DNA of 64,000 nucleotides from Acidobacteriota bacterium (GTDB taxonomy: Bacteria > Acidobacteriota > Blastocatellia > Pyrinomonadales > Pyrinomonadaceae). Location of the stretch: NCBI GenBank assembly GCA_003223935.1, contig QHXQ01000052.1, positions 18,244 to 82,243 of the forward strand, written 5' to 3'. Below the pieces are notes generated by a model. It worked only from the letters and a program-made list of their open reading frames with translations, searched no databases and was not told where the DNA came from. This document shows positions 45,224 to 55,371 of the stretch, piece by piece; the stretch's first letter is position 1; every line of letters begins with the position of its first letter. A program made the translations under genes and the position numbers.

Positions 45224-46462
45224 TCAATCTGCCCTCAACGCCTCAATCGGATCGAGCCGCGCGGCTTTCCATGCGGGGAAGATGCCGGCGGCGATGCCGA
45301 TGCCGCCGGAGATGCCGACGGCAAGGATGATCGCGATGATGGATAAAAACGTTGGGAAGAACACGGCCGTCAGTACGCGCCCGACGATCCATGCGAGCAC
45401 GACGCCGGTTGCGCCGCCGATGGCCGAGAGCGTCGTCGCCTCGACGAGAAATTGTTTAAGTATGTCGCCGCGTCGTGCGCCGAGCGCTTTGCGGATGCCG
45501 ATCTCTTTGGTGCGTTCGGTCACGGAGACAAGCATGATATTCATGATTACGATGCCGCCGACGACGAGCGCAATCGCAGGCACGGCAATCGCCACGATGA
45601 AGATCGAGCCGAAGATGCGGTCGCGCAAGCCCGTGATCGCGTCGGGCGTGATGATGCCGAAGTTATCTTTTTCGTTCGCGGGCACACGACGGCGCACGCG
45701 CATGATCTGGCGCGCTTCTTCGACCGCATCGTTGAAGTGTTTGTCGTCGCGTGCGGTGGCGATGAAGTAGAGCGAGCGGTTGCGCGTCAGCCCGCCGAAG
45801 TTGTTGGCGTAGGTCTTCAAAGGGAGCGTGACGTAGTTGTCCTGCGGGATGCCGAGCACTGTGCCTTTGGCGACGGCGACGCCGACGACGCGATAGGGCA
45901 TGCCGGAGATGTAAATCTCCTGATCAATCGCGCTTGTCGTCGGGAAGAGTTTCGAGGCCACGTCCGCGCCTAAGAAAGCGACACGCGCGCCCGCGTTGTT
46001 CTCGGTCTCCGAGAAGAAGCGGCCGTCGGCCACGTCAATGTTTTTGATGTCGGCCACGTTGGCGGTGACGCCATCCACAGCCACGTCGTCGAGCACATTC
46101 GCGTCGCGTTTGATCTCTGCGAGCGACGCGCGCGCGCCCGCGCCGAGTTTGCCGATGAGCGTGGCGTGTTCGCGCAGGTACTCGAAGTCGTCGAGCGTCA
46201 AATCCTTGTTGCGGCGCGTGGCGGCGGCGATGGTGTCCGTGTCTTTGAAGTCCTCGAAGATGTTGAAGCGTTGCACCGTGAACGCCTTCGCGCCGACGCC
46301 CGCGATCTTCTCGTCCACGTAACGATTGAAACCTTCGATCAGCGAGACGACCACGACGACGGCCGTCACGCCGATGATCATGCCTAGGAGCGTTAGCGCC
46401 GAGCGCAACTTGTGCGCCCAGATGGCCGCGACCGCGAGTTTTAATGTTTCGATGAATTTCAC
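45224..46462 (-). CDS. MacB-type ABC transporter permease, copy 2
   Basis: The 412-residue protein repeats the layout of the neighbouring permeases: AVAAIWAHKLRSALTLLGMIIGVTAVVVVVSLI (cited in part as LRSALTLLGMIIGV), a periplasmic domain, VVGGIVIMNIMLVSVTERTKEIGIRKALG, and FPAWKAARLDPIEALRAD at the end. It diverges from copy 1 mainly in the periplasmic domain. Separate genes for four such permeases with one ATPase suggest heteromeric assembly or different substrates. Confidence 0.9.
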   Translation of the reverse strand: MKFIETLKLAVAAIWAHKLRSALTLLGMIIGVTAVVVVVSLIEGFNRYVDEKIAGVGAKAFTVQRFNIFEDFKDTDTIAAATRRNKDLTLDDFEYLREHATLIGKLGAGARASLAEIKRDANVLDDVAVDGVTANVADIKNIDVADGRFFSETENNAGARVAFLGADVASKLFPTTSAIDQEIYISGMPYRVVGVAVAKGTVLGIPQDNYVTLPLKTYANNFGGLTRNRSLYFIATARDDKHFNDAVEEARQIMRVRRRVPANEKDNFGIITPDAITGLRDRIFGSIFIVAIAVPAIALVVGGIVIMNIMLVSVTERTKEIGIRKALGARRGDILKQFLVEATTLSAIGGATGVVLAWIVGRVLTAVFFPTFLSIIAIILAVGISGGIGIAAGIFPAWKAARLDPIEALRAD

Positions 46463-46545
46463 GTGCTGCTATTTTACGCGCCCGCGAGAAAATAGTTTAA
46501 GTCGGGAGGGAGTTGGATGCGCGGGGACGCGAAAAATATGCAAAA

Positions 46546-46621
46546 GGCAGAGGTCAGAGGACAGAGGTTAGTAAGAGCAGTTCAGCTTTTACTAACCTCT
46601 AACCTCTAACCTCTGTCCTCT
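46546..46621. repeat. 7-base-repeat hairpin, gaggtca type
   Basis: cagaggtcagaggacagaggtta (46548-46570) faces taacctctaacctctaacctctgtcctc (46594-46621). It lies between permease copies 2 and 3 and its right arm adjoins the stop of copy 3. Confidence 0.75.
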
Positions 46622-47859
46622 CATTCGTAGCGTAGCGCCTCAATCGGATCAAGCCGCGCCGCCTTCCACGCGGGCCACATGCCGAAGATGATGCCGACGC
46701 TCGCGGAGATGCCAATGCCCACGCCGATGGCCCAGATGGGCACGTAAGCGGGCAACGGCGAAAGTTTATTCATCACCAGACTGACAAGTTCGCCGACGAC
46801 GAGACCCGCGAGGCCGCCGATGCCGGTCAAGACCACCGCTTCGATCAAAAACTGCGACAGGATATTCGCGCGCGTCGCGCCGACCGCCTTGCGCACGCCG
46901 ATCTCTTTCGTCCGCTCGGTCACAGAGACGAGCATGATGTTCATCACGCCGATGCCGCCGATCATCAGCGCGACAAACGAGATGGCCGTCAGGACGAGCG
47001 CGGTCGCGCCCGTTAGTTGATTATAAAAATCGAGCAGCGAGTCTTGCGACGAGACGCCGAAGTTGTTCGGCGCGGTTGATGGCACACGCCGGCGGCGGCG
47101 CAAGAGGTCTTTGATGTCGTCTATCACGTGCTGCACATCGGCGCGCGAGTGCGGGCGCACGACGATGAAATAGACGGTCAGCGGCGCTTGCACCTCTGGA
47201 TAATATTTCTGATAGGTCGTGAGCGGAATGTACAGCGAATTGTCGCGCGATTGGCCGAAGAAGTTGCCAAGCGTTTGCATCACGCCGATGACGCGGAAAG
47301 GCGTGCCGCCGATCTTGATCTCTTTGCCGAGCGGGTCTTCATACTTGAACAAAGCGCGCACCACGTCCTGTGCCAGCACGCAGACGTTTGAGCGCTCCTG
47401 CAAATCAATCTCGTTGATGAAGCGCCCGCGCTCAACGTACTGCGAGTGTGTGAACTCGAAGTATTGCGTCACACCAAGCAGCACGGGCGTGTCGGTCTGC
47501 TGATCGCCATAGCGCAAGGTCTCTGCGATCTTGCGAAAGATCGGCGAGACGCCGTCCACGCCCGGCAACTCGCGCATCGCCGCCGCATCGTCAAGCGTCA
47601 AATCCTTGCGTTGACGCTCTTCCGCCGATGGCGGGCGACCAAAACTCGGATCAAACTTCGAGATGAAGATCGTGTTCGACCCCAAAGACTCGATCTGCTC
47701 GGCGAACGCGCGATTGAGACCCTGTATGATCGAGACCATGAAGGTCAACGTGATGACGCCGATGGCCACACCAAGGATCGTCAACGCCGAACGCAACTTG
47801 TTCGCCCTGATCGTATCCACGGCCATCGCCGCCGATTCTTTGATGTCATCGAACGTCAT
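46621..47859 (-). CDS. MacB-type ABC transporter permease, copy 3
   Basis: The 412-residue protein has LRSALTILGVAIGVITLTFM at the N-terminus, the periplasmic domain with PLTTYQKYYPEVQAPLTV, LMIGGIGVMNIMLVSVTERTKEIG, and MWPAWKAARLDPIEALRYE at the end. It directly follows copy 4 (6 bp gap) on the minus strand, so these two are the most tightly linked of the four and may form one heterodimer. Confidence 0.9.
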   Translation of the reverse strand: MTFDDIKESAAMAVDTIRANKLRSALTILGVAIGVITLTFMVSIIQGLNRAFAEQIESLGSNTIFISKFDPSFGRPPSAEERQRKDLTLDDAAAMRELPGVDGVSPIFRKIAETLRYGDQQTDTPVLLGVTQYFEFTHSQYVERGRFINEIDLQERSNVCVLAQDVVRALFKYEDPLGKEIKIGGTPFRVIGVMQTLGNFFGQSRDNSLYIPLTTYQKYYPEVQAPLTVYFIVVRPHSRADVQHVIDDIKDLLRRRRRVPSTAPNNFGVSSQDSLLDFYNQLTGATALVLTAISFVALMIGGIGVMNIMLVSVTERTKEIGVRKAVGATRANILSQFLIEAVVLTGIGGLAGLVVGELVSLVMNKLSPLPAYVPIWAIGVGIGISASVGIIFGMWPAWKAARLDPIEALRYE

Positions 47860-47865
47860 AAATTT

Positions 47866-49233
47866 TCACTCAGCCCGCAACGCTTCAATCGGATCAAGTC
47901 TGGCTGCTGTCCACGCGGGCCAGATGCCGCTGACGATGCCGACGATGGATGACACGCTGACGCCGAGTATGGCTGACCAAATGCTGATGAGGAGCGGGAA
48001 ACTCATCAGCGCGGAGATGCCGTAGGCGAGACCGAAGCCGCACAGGACGCCGAGCGCGCCGCCGGTCGCGGCGAGCATGACGGCTTCGATCAGGAATTGC
48101 AGCAGAATGTCTTTCTGCCGCGCGCCGATGGCTTTGCGGATGCCGATCTCTTTGGTGCGTTCGGTTACAGACACGAGCATGATGTTCATCACGACGATGC
48201 CGCCGACGACGAGCGAGATGGCCGCCACACCGATGGTCACGAGATAGATGTTGGCGGTCGCCTTCGAGTAGAGATCGAGAAAGACCGCTTGCGTCTCAAT
48301 CGTGAAGCCGTCGTCCGCGTCGTCGTCTTTGAAAGTCTTGCCGCGCCGGACGCGCATGATCGTGCGCACTTGATCTTCGGTCTCTTCGATCACCTCAGCC
48401 TTCGGCGTCTGCACGAAGACGACGAGCGCGCCGGTGTTCGTGCCGAAGGCTTTGCGATAGGTTTGATAGGGAATGTAAACATAATTGTCGCGCGAGAAGC
48501 CGAAGATTTTGCCGAGCCGTTCGGGCACGCCGACGATCTTGTATTCACGCCCTTCAATGCGTATCTCCTGCCCGACCACCTGCGCTGGCGGCGCGCCGCC
48601 AAAGACGTTGTCCACCACGTCAGGCCCGACGATGCACACGTCGCGCCCCGCCATCTCTTCCGGCTCAGTCCACTCGCGCCCCGCCGTCACGTTGATGTTA
48701 TCGAAGCCCAGCACAGACTCGGTCGTGCCGCGCACCAACACGCCTTCGGACTTCTGATCGCCGTGCTTCACAATCGCGCTCGTATTCCAAGCCATGCCTG
48801 TGCGCGCGCACAGATTGCACAGGCGCGTGATCGCGTCGTAGTCCTCTTCGGTCATGTCCTTCCGCCGATTGAACCTGACGAAGTCCTCGCGCGACAGGAT
48901 GACCTGCGGGCGCTTCGAAACTGAAAAGACCGTCGAGCCTTGCGACGAGAAGGTCTGCGCCACCGTCTGATCCAACCCCTTGATGATCGTCACCACCGCG
49001 ATCACAGCAGCGACGCCGACCACGATGCCGACGAGCGTCAGCAGCGTGCGCAACTTATTCGCGCGCAAGCTGCCGCCCGCGATGCGCAACGATTCGAGCG
49101 TCGTATGCACGAACAACCAACGCGAGCCTTCGGCGAAGCGACGGCGCGCAGACGAACGGCCACGCGGCGCGCCGTTAGGTTGCGCCGGGGTCGCGTTAAG
49201 TCCTGCGTCCGTGATCGTCTCTTCGGTTAACAT
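47866..49233 (-). CDS. MacB-type ABC transporter permease, copy 4, with N-terminal extension
   Basis: The start is placed at 49233 (MLTEETITDAGLN); an ATG at 49341 would add 36 polar residues. Even so the protein (455 residues) has about 45 more N-terminal residues than the other copies. It has LRANKLRTLLTLVGIVVGVAAVIAVV (cited in part), the periplasmic domain, and the VVGGIVVMNIMLVSVTERTKEIGIRKA block with WPAWTAARLDPIEALRAE at the end. It is first of the four permeases after the ATPase. Confidence 0.88.
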   Translation of the reverse strand: MLTEETITDAGLNATPAQPNGAPRGRSSARRRFAEGSRWLFVHTTLESLRIAGGSLRANKLRTLLTLVGIVVGVAAVIAVVTIIKGLDQTVAQTFSSQGSTVFSVSKRPQVILSREDFVRFNRRKDMTEEDYDAITRLCNLCARTGMAWNTSAIVKHGDQKSEGVLVRGTTESVLGFDNINVTAGREWTEPEEMAGRDVCIVGPDVVDNVFGGAPPAQVVGQEIRIEGREYKIVGVPERLGKIFGFSRDNYVYIPYQTYRKAFGTNTGALVVFVQTPKAEVIEETEDQVRTIMRVRRGKTFKDDDADDGFTIETQAVFLDLYSKATANIYLVTIGVAAISLVVGGIVVMNIMLVSVTERTKEIGIRKAIGARQKDILLQFLIEAVMLAATGGALGVLCGFGLAYGISALMSFPLLISIWSAILGVSVSSIVGIVSGIWPAWTAARLDPIEALRAE

Positions 49234-49406
49234 TGTCGCTCGCGCTTGCGGGCTGTTATTTGCGCTGCTCTCGCCCGCGCTCGTGCCTGACCATATTACG
49301 GCGCGCAAGCTGATTTGTTTATCGCCGGTCTGCACGCGCACCTTAAAACAAGAGCGCGGCGAGAGTTAGTCATCGCCGCGCCGCTCGTCCGATGTTTATG
49401 TTGCCT

Positions 49407-50168
49407 TCACCTGATGCGTTCGTCTTTTTCGATCTGTCCGTCGCGGATCGAGATGACGCGGTGCGCGCGGGCGGCGATGTCGGCTTCGTGTGTGACGACG
49501 ATGATCGTGTTGCCTTCCGAATGCAACTTCTCAAACAGGTTCATGATCTCGATGCTGGTGTGTGAATCGAGCGCGCCGGTTGGCTCATCCGCGAGCAACA
49601 GTGACGGATGATTGACGAGCGCGCGGGCGATGGCCACACGCTGGCGTTGTCCGCCTGAAAGTTCGTTGGGCCGGTGCGTCATGCGGTCGCTTAGTTCGAC
49701 CGACGAAAGCGCACGCTTAGCCATGTCGTGGCGTTCGCCGGAACTGATCCCGGCGTAGATAAGCGGCAGTTCGACGTTGTGCAAAGCAGTCGCGCGCGCG
49801 AGCAGGTTGAAGGTTTGAAAGACGAAGCCGATCTCTTTGTTGCGGATGCGCGCGAGTTCGTCGTCGTCCATGTCGGAGACGAGTTTGCCGTTGATCCAGT
49901 AGCGCCCTTTGCTTGGCGTGTCGAGGCAGCCAATCAGGTTCATCAAGGTTGACTTGCCCGAACCCGAAGGGCCGATGATGGCTAGGTACTCGCCGCGCTG
50001 CACGTCGAACGAGACGCCCTGCAAGGCGTGGAGTTCTTCCGTGCCCATCTGATAGGTGCGCCAGATGTCGCGCATCGAGATGAGCGCGGCGGGCACTGCG
50101 TCGTGCGCCAGCAGGTCGCCCGGCTCCAAACGCTCTTCGGGCGGCGCTTCCAAAATTGCTTGACTCAT
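49407..50168 (-). CDS. MacB/LolD-type ABC transporter ATPase
   Basis: Start at 50168 ([12 protein letters not shown]) is preferred; an in-frame ATG at 50189 is an alternative. The 253-residue protein has Walker [21 protein letters not shown]-loop [28 protein letters not shown], Walker [17 protein letters not shown], and the switch His in THEAD. The TTPxG-type spacing matches the LolCDE/MacB group. It powers the four permeases downstream; one ATPase for four permeases is unusual. Confidence 0.93.
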   Translation of the reverse strand: MSQAILEAPPEERLEPGDLLAHDAVPAALISMRDIWRTYQMGTEELHALQGVSFDVQRGEYLAIIGPSGSGKSTLMNLIGCLDTPSKGRYWINGKLVSDMDDDELARIRNKEIGFVFQTFNLLARATALHNVELPLIYAGISSGERHDMAKRALSSVELSDRMTHRPNELSGGQRQRVAIARALVNHPSLLLADEPTGALDSHTSIEIMNLFEKLHSEGNTIIVVTHEADIAARAHRVISIRDGQIEKDERIR

Positions 50169-50195
50169 TTCTGCTTCTCTCTCAATCATGACGAC

Positions 50196-50276
50196 AGAGG
50201 TTAGAGATTAGAAATTAGAGGTTAGTTAAAGACCTTTTTCTTTCACTGACCTCTGATCTCTAACCTCTAACCTCTT
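50196..50276. repeat. 7-base-repeat hairpin, gaggtta type
   Basis: agaggttagagattagaaatta (50198-50222) faces tgacctctgatctctaacctctaacctct (50248-50276). It lies between the MacA-like gene and the ATPase gene. Confidence 0.75.
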
Positions 50277-51852
50277 ATTTGGCGTTCGCGTTCGTGTTAT
50301 CTGCGCCGGGCGCGCGCGTCTGGCGTTTGACGGTTGTGCCGTCCTTGAGTGTGCGCAAGACGCGGCTCGGCCCCGTAATGACTTCCATGCCGGGTTGCAA
50401 GCCGCTCGTGATCTCTATGTCGGACTCGCCCGTGATGCCGGTCGCCACTTCGACGAACTTCACCTTGTTGCCTTGTAGAATATAGACGCCCTTGATGTCC
50501 TTCGGCTTCTCGCCGTTGGGGGACGGAGCAGGCACGCTGCCCTGCGGCGTCGCGCCGGCGACCGGCGTTGGCGTCGGCGCGGGCTTCTCGATCACGGCTT
50601 GGAGCGGCACGGCTAAGACTTCCTTCTTGGTGTCGGTCGTGATGGTCGCGGTCGCAGTCATGCCGGGACGCAGCGCGTCGCGCACGTCCTGCGGCAGTTT
50701 CGACATGTCGAGCGCGATGACGACCTTGAACTCTTTGGCCTCTTGCACGTTCACGCGATCCTGCAAGCCGCCGCTCGTCGTCTGCGATTTACCAATCGCG
50801 AGCGGGTTCTTCTCCTTGACCGTGCCCTCAAGCTCTTTGTCGCCCATCGCGTCCACTTTGATCTTGACGACCTGCCCCTCCTTGACCGACTTGATCTCGG
50901 TCTCGTCCACGTTCACTTCGACGTTGATCGCGGACATATCGGCAATCGTCATCAGAGGCGTGGAGGAGAAGTTGGCGAGCGCATATTGACCTTGCCGCGC
51001 AGGGATGTCTGCGATGACGCCGTCGAGCGGCGAATACTGCGTCGCCTTGTTGCGCAACGAAACGTCGCCGCGCAGCGTCGCCTGTTGCTGGTTGACGTGC
51101 GCCTCGCTCGACTTGACGCTCTGCTGCGCGCGCTGCACGCCGATCTGCGCGTCGCGCACGTTGACCTGCGCTTGATTGACACGTGCCTTCGACTCTTCCA
51201 CCGCGATCTTCTGCTGTTCGAGTTGCGCCTGCGCCGTGCGCAGCGCCACCTTCGCCTGCTCTTCTTTGTCGCGCGCCGCATCGTATTCCGAACGCGAAGA
51301 GACACCCGACTCGACAAGCTGCGTTGAGCGCTTCAACTCGCGCTGCGCCGTATTGAGATCAACCTGCGCGCGGTCCACGCTCGTCTGCGACGCCACGACC
51401 GCTTGCCGCGCCTGCGCGAGACTGGCCTGCGCGACGTTCAGCGCCTGCTGCTGCTGCGCCACGTTATTCTCGGCCGAAGTGACGGCGACGCGCGCATTCT
51501 GCACGTCGCTGTAAGCGGCCTGCACGGCGGCGGCTTGCGCCTCTTGGCCCGATTGCAACTGCGTCGGGTCGAGCCGGACGAGCGCCTGACCCTTCGACAC
51601 GTGGTCGCCGGGGTTGACGAAAATCTCTTCGATCCGGCCCGCGACCTCGCTCGTCAGGTTGATAAAATTAGCGGGGCGCACTTCGCCCGATGCGGTTACG
51701 GTCGAGCGCAGTTCCGGGCGCTGCTCGATCTTGACGACCGTCACTTCCGGCTCGTCTTTGCGGCCGGCGGCGATGCTGATAATAACGACCAGCGCGACCA
51801 AAGCGACCGCAGCGACCGTGATGACAATCTTCTTCTTGCGGCTCAGGGCCAT
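50275..51852 (-). CDS. MacA/HlyD-type periplasmic adaptor
   Basis: The start at 51852 (MALSRKKKIVITVAAVALVA) has aagga upstream; the longer start lacks one. The 525-residue protein has one N-terminal membrane anchor, a lipoyl/barrel-type half (EVAGRIEEIFVNPGDHVSKGQ), a long coiled-coil hairpin (about 110-280, Gln/Ala-rich), and a C-terminal beta-barrel with the MTATATITTD segment. It links an inner-membrane MacB-type permease to an outer-membrane channel. A TolC-like gene is not in the window. The coiled coil is longer than in MacA (about 170 residues). Confidence 0.9.
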   Translation of the reverse strand: MALSRKKKIVITVAAVALVALVVIISIAAGRKDEPEVTVVKIEQRPELRSTVTASGEVRPANFINLTSEVAGRIEEIFVNPGDHVSKGQALVRLDPTQLQSGQEAQAAAVQAAYSDVQNARVAVTSAENNVAQQQQALNVAQASLAQARQAVVASQTSVDRAQVDLNTAQRELKRSTQLVESGVSSRSEYDAARDKEEQAKVALRTAQAQLEQQKIAVEESKARVNQAQVNVRDAQIGVQRAQQSVKSSEAHVNQQQATLRGDVSLRNKATQYSPLDGVIADIPARQGQYALANFSSTPLMTIADMSAINVEVNVDETEIKSVKEGQVVKIKVDAMGDKELEGTVKEKNPLAIGKSQTTSGGLQDRVNVQEAKEFKVVIALDMSKLPQDVRDALRPGMTATATITTDTKKEVLAVPLQAVIEKPAPTPTPVAGATPQGSVPAPSPNGEKPKDIKGVYILQGNKVKFVEVATGITGESDIEITSGLQPGMEVITGPSRVLRTLKDGTTVKRQTRAPGADNTNANAK

Positions 51853-52124
51853 AATCCTTCTCTCGGTTCCTCTGATAGTTTGATTAAATGCCTGTCGGGT
51901 CAACCGGCTCGCTTGAACGTGCCGCGTGCGGCGCGTCAAGCCTTGCGCCATGCGCTCCGCCCGTCTCGCGTCCGGTCTCTTCTACGTCGAAAAGGCGCAG
52001 ACAGTTTCAAAAGAGAACGATATATGACGTGGGATGCAGGACGAATGTTACAGTCGGGATGAGCTTCGTCAGCCGTTGAGATGCAGCGCAATGGCAAACT
52101 ACTGCTTGCCGGGCACGCGGCAAC

Positions 52125-52158
52125 TATCATTTATCGGTACTTATCATTTATCGGTACT
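52125..52158. repeat. Two exact tandem copies of a 17-bp sequence
   Basis: tatcatttatcggtact occurs at 52125-52141 and again at 52142-52158. Such a pair is typical of an operator or is a replication-slippage product. No palindrome is visible in the unit. Confidence 0.6.
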
Positions 52159-52321
52159 GTCCTAATTAGCCTAGTGATCTAGCGCACAAAGAAGAGTGAC
52201 GTACAATACATACTAAGCGCAGCATGGGGTGTATTTTATCTCTTGACGCAAGCAAAGATATTTTTCGTTTAGGCTGAAAATAATCATTGCGAACAAGTCT
52301 GTAATACTTGGAAGTATCTTC

Positions 52322-52350
52322 TTGACAGCAACGTATAACGGGCGTATAAG
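52322..52350 (+). promoter_or_regulatory. Predicted sigma-70 type promoter for the secreted protein
   Basis: TTGACA (52322-52327) and TATAAG (52345-52350) with 17-bp spacing. The start would be near 52357, about 65 nt before the ATG at 52422, which has aaggaga upstream. Confidence 0.6.
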
Positions 52351-52421
52351 CCACCTGTCGCTGCTCATTACTTAATCTAAGTCTTCCGCATCGCCCGCCA
52401 ACAAATAAAAGGAGAACTAAT

Positions 52422-54368
52422 ATGAAGCCTCATGTTGTTACAACCTCATTGCAGAGCCATAAACACATACTTCTACCATTTACCTTGCTAGTCTTAGTTC
52501 TAGTTTTGGGGGGCGGCGGCATGGTGTCGAGCACAGCACAAGACCAGCCGAGCGAGGAGCGTGAGATAGAAGATAAGATTCCTAAGCACCTGCCGATCAA
52601 AGTGACGATAAAGAATCTGGAAAAGGTGAAAGATTTAAAGAATGAGCATTGGGCGCGAGATATAGAAATTGAAGTGAAGAATACCGGCAGCAAGCCAATC
52701 TATTACTTGCGTTTCGATTTGGATCTTTTAGATATAAAGGCTGAATCAGCCGACGTGTATGGTTGGCCACTCAGGTACGGCAGACCGGAATTGGTTGTTA
52801 TAAGCAATCGGGCGACGCCTGATGATGTGCCGATTCAACCGGGCGAGAGCTATATCTTCAAAGTTCCTACCGGGAGGGTTACAGGATGGGAAAAACATAG
52901 GGTAAGCCATAATCTGCCCGAGCCTAAAAAAATAGGTTTGCTGTTTGAGGTATTAAGCTTTGGCGATGGCACAGGCTTCTCTGGCACGGGTGGCGATCCT
53001 ACCCCGCGACCACAAAGTTCTAATCCTCATTGTGCTAATCCGAGCAATGTCGGCACGATTCTTAAAGCTAATCAAAGTATTTCATCGGATCGACCGCCCA
53101 ATGCACAACCTCAGTTTTTATCCTTATTACCGGCAAGCTTCTTGCCGGTAAATTTTTTATCGAGCAAGGCTATTGAGCTTGCTCCAAGTTCGCCTCCTAT
53201 TCCATCAGATATATGCTGTCCAAGCACATCTTGTTCCAACCTTAAAGTAACACTTGGCGGTAATTGTTTTTGCGAAGATGAGCTTGGAGAGCCGGCAATT
53301 AGTGTGGATTCAGCCGCCTGTACAGACCCTGACGGACTGTGCGGCCTTCAACATACAATACAATTCGTGTGCTCCGATGGCACCTCGCACACTTGTACGT
53401 CTTATTTTCGTGAATCCTGCCCGACACCAACCCCGACACCAAATCCGTCTCCAACCACGACACCAACGTCTTGCCCGACTCCCGATATACATGAGCAGCC
53501 CAATCCAAGCTGCTCCGCTAATATCTTCCCGGGGTGCTTTGTAAATTGGATTTGTCATTTTTGCACTTCCCCGCAGATTGAGCAGGATTATCACGCTTAT
53601 GGAATGCTGAACCAAGGCTGTCCGCTCGTCGGCTACTATTACGCTGGGGATTTCTGTTGCTCACCCATCCCCAACACCCCAGAGGCTTGCACAAACATTG
53701 GCTGGTTTTGGAACTATTCGGGCCGCTACTGTCAGACCGACCAATGGTGTGTTGAAGCGCAATATTGTGGGCTAGGTTTTATGTGGAACGGGGAGACCTG
53801 CCAATGTAACGATCCTGAAACGCCAATCCTCATTGATGTGGCCGGCAACGGCTTTGCGCTCACCGATAATGCGAGCGGTGTAAACTTTGATCTCAATGCG
53901 GACAGGCATCCAGATAAAACATCATGGACGGCGGCCGGCTCGGATGATGCTTGGCTTGCGCTTGACCGCAATGGCAACGGCACGATTGATAATGGTAAAG
54001 AGCTATTCGGCAACTCCACTCCGCAACCCGCTCCGCCGGCCGGTCAAGCGAAGAACGGTTTCCTTGCGCTCGCTGAGTACGACAAGCCCGCCAATGGCGG
54101 CAACGGCGACGGCGTGATTGACAGCCGCGATGCGATCTTCTCGCAACTCCGGCTCTGGCAAGACGCGAATCATAACGGACTCTCTGAACCCGGTGAGTTG
54201 CACACCTTGCCGGAACTAAAGATTACGGCGATTGATCTCGACTACAAAGAGTCAAAGCGCACCGATAGTTACGGCAATCGGTTCCGCTACCGAGCGAAGG
54301 TCTATGACGCGCATGGGGCGCAGTCCGGGCGTTGGGCATGGGATGTGATTCTGCTAACCGCACAATAA
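52422..54368 (+). CDS. Secreted Cys-rich protein with C-terminal EF-hand-like calcium-binding region
   Basis: The ATG at 52422 follows aaaaggag. The 648-residue protein has a signal peptide ([21 protein letters not shown]), an N-terminal beta domain (40-200), a Cys-rich middle (about 250-460, many CxxxC-type pairs), a Pro/Thr linker ([18 protein letters not shown]), and a C-terminal domain with [19 protein letters not shown], then [20 protein letters not shown] and [14 protein letters not shown] and [12 protein letters not shown]. The last are dockerin/EF-hand-like loops. The first two thirds are AT-richer than the last, so it may be mosaic. An adhesive or surface role is likely but not shown. 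Confidence 0.8.
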   Translation: MKPHVVTTSLQSHKHILLPFTLLVLVLVLGGGGMVSSTAQDQPSEEREIEDKIPKHLPIKVTIKNLEKVKDLKNEHWARDIEIEVKNTGSKPIYYLRFDLDLLDIKAESADVYGWPLRYGRPELVVISNRATPDDVPIQPGESYIFKVPTGRVTGWEKHRVSHNLPEPKKIGLLFEVLSFGDGTGFSGTGGDPTPRPQSSNPHCANPSNVGTILKANQSISSDRPPNAQPQFLSLLPASFLPVNFLSSKAIELAPSSPPIPSDICCPSTSCSNLKVTLGGNCFCEDELGEPAISVDSAACTDPDGLCGLQHTIQFVCSDGTSHTCTSYFRESCPTPTPTPNPSPTTTPTSCPTPDIHEQPNPSCSANIFPGCFVNWICHFCTSPQIEQDYHAYGMLNQGCPLVGYYYAGDFCCSPIPNTPEACTNIGWFWNYSGRYCQTDQWCVEAQYCGLGFMWNGETCQCNDPETPILIDVAGNGFALTDNASGVNFDLNADRHPDKTSWTAAGSDDAWLALDRNGNGTIDNGKELFGNSTPQPAPPAGQAKNGFLALAEYDKPANGGNGDGVIDSRDAIFSQLRLWQDANHNGLSEPGELHTLPELKITAIDLDYKESKRTDSYGNRFRYRAKVYDAHGAQSGRWAWDVILLTAQ

Positions 54369-54734
54369 CCCTTGACTGAAATTAGGGCGGCGCGCCGACC
54401 GTGATCTTCGGTGCGCCGCTCTCTTGCCTGATCAAGCTCCAATTCACCCTCAATCAATAAGCGAGTTGCCAAATTCCTGAGATTCGGGTAATCAAGCGCG
54501 CATTCGGCAAGCGTCGAGCGACCCAACCCATACACGATAGGGCGCGGTTTTGAGTTGTGCCACCACCCATTTATCAACTCTGTTGGCGCGCCTTTCCGTT
54601 TCGCGTTACAATAAACCGCTTCGCGGCGGCGATGGCTTCGAGCCTACAAGCTTGCGCCGAGTCGCCCGCGCGAACGCGACAACTCGCCAGCAGCAGACAC
54701 GCTCTTATCGGGATGGGCTTTACATTAAAAGGCC
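54369..54734. other. Intergenic region, no clear gene
   Basis: This 366-bp stretch between the secreted protein and the first FHA gene has a minus-strand open frame (54302-54577) that overlaps the secreted gene's end and looks accidental. Otherwise I see only a putative -10-like element (ttacaataaa near 54604) and no clear terminator. Confidence 0.5.
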
Positions 54735-55262
54735 ATGATCACCTGCGACAAATGCCGGACGGAGAACGCGGACGACGCGCAGTATTGCGACGAATGCGGC
54801 ACACCGCTCGACTGCTCAGAGCGTCCGGCCGCAGCCTCGGTCGTGGCCATCTCGGAGGCGGCGGCGGCCAGACAGGGCGCGCACTCTTGGAGTAGTGCGG
54901 CGGCTGCGCCGGCCAATAAGCAGGCGGCGCACGCGACGCTTACGATCCAACGCGGACGCTCTGCGGGCAAAGAGTTTCCCTTGCATGAAGACGAGTCTTA
55001 CATCGGGCGTTGGGACGCAGATAGCGGCATCTTCCCGGACGTTGATCTGGACGCAGACGACCCGGAGGCGAAGGTCTCGCGTCGGCATGCGCGCATCACA
55101 CGGCGCGGCCCGCAGCATTTCATCGAAGACTTAGGCTCGACCAACGGCACGTTCATCAATCGCGGGCGTCGCCTGCTCCCCGGCGACCGCCAGCCGCTCA
55201 ATGACGGCGACGAGATCATCATTGGCAAGACGTTTTTAAGATTTAAGGTACTCGGTCAGTAA
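54735..55262 (+). CDS. Zinc-ribbon plus FHA domain protein, 175 aa
   Basis: The N-terminus has CDKCRTENADDAQYCDECG, a zinc ribbon; an Ala-rich linker follows (30-65). The FHA domain (about 65-175) shows SYIGRWDADSGIFPDVDL, KVSRRHARITRRG (S-x-x-H core), and DLGSTNGTFIN. FHA domains bind phosphothreonine peptides. It is the first gene of a plus-strand locus with a Ser/Thr kinase, so it may read kinase output. Confidence 0.9.
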   Translation: MITCDKCRTENADDAQYCDECGTPLDCSERPAAASVVAISEAAAARQGAHSWSSAAAAPANKQAAHATLTIQRGRSAGKEFPLHEDESYIGRWDADSGIFPDVDLDADDPEAKVSRRHARITRRGPQHFIEDLGSTNGTFINRGRRLLPGDRQPLNDGDEIIIGKTFLRFKVLGQ

Positions 55263-55371
55263 TTCCATCTTGGTTATTTGATCTTGGTTATTTGTGCTTG
55301 GCTGCCTAAATTGAATGGTTGAAGCTGAGGTTGAGTAAATAACAAAGAACTAATAACAACTTTCGAAACAG

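Larger units (their letters stand above)
51853..52421. other. AT-rich intergenic region with a tandem 17-bp repeat and a promoter
   Basis: This 569-bp stretch lies between the adaptor gene (minus) and the secreted protein (plus). It becomes AT-rich after about 52090. It holds a 17-bp tandem repeat (52125-52158) and a predicted promoter (52322-52350). I see no credible gene; the largest short frame, 52166-52354 minus, has no ribosome site. Confidence 0.55.

Noticed and set aside
54302..54577. A 91-codon minus-strand frame after the secreted protein
   Set aside because: It overlaps the end of the secreted protein gene and shows no ribosome site; composition fits chance.
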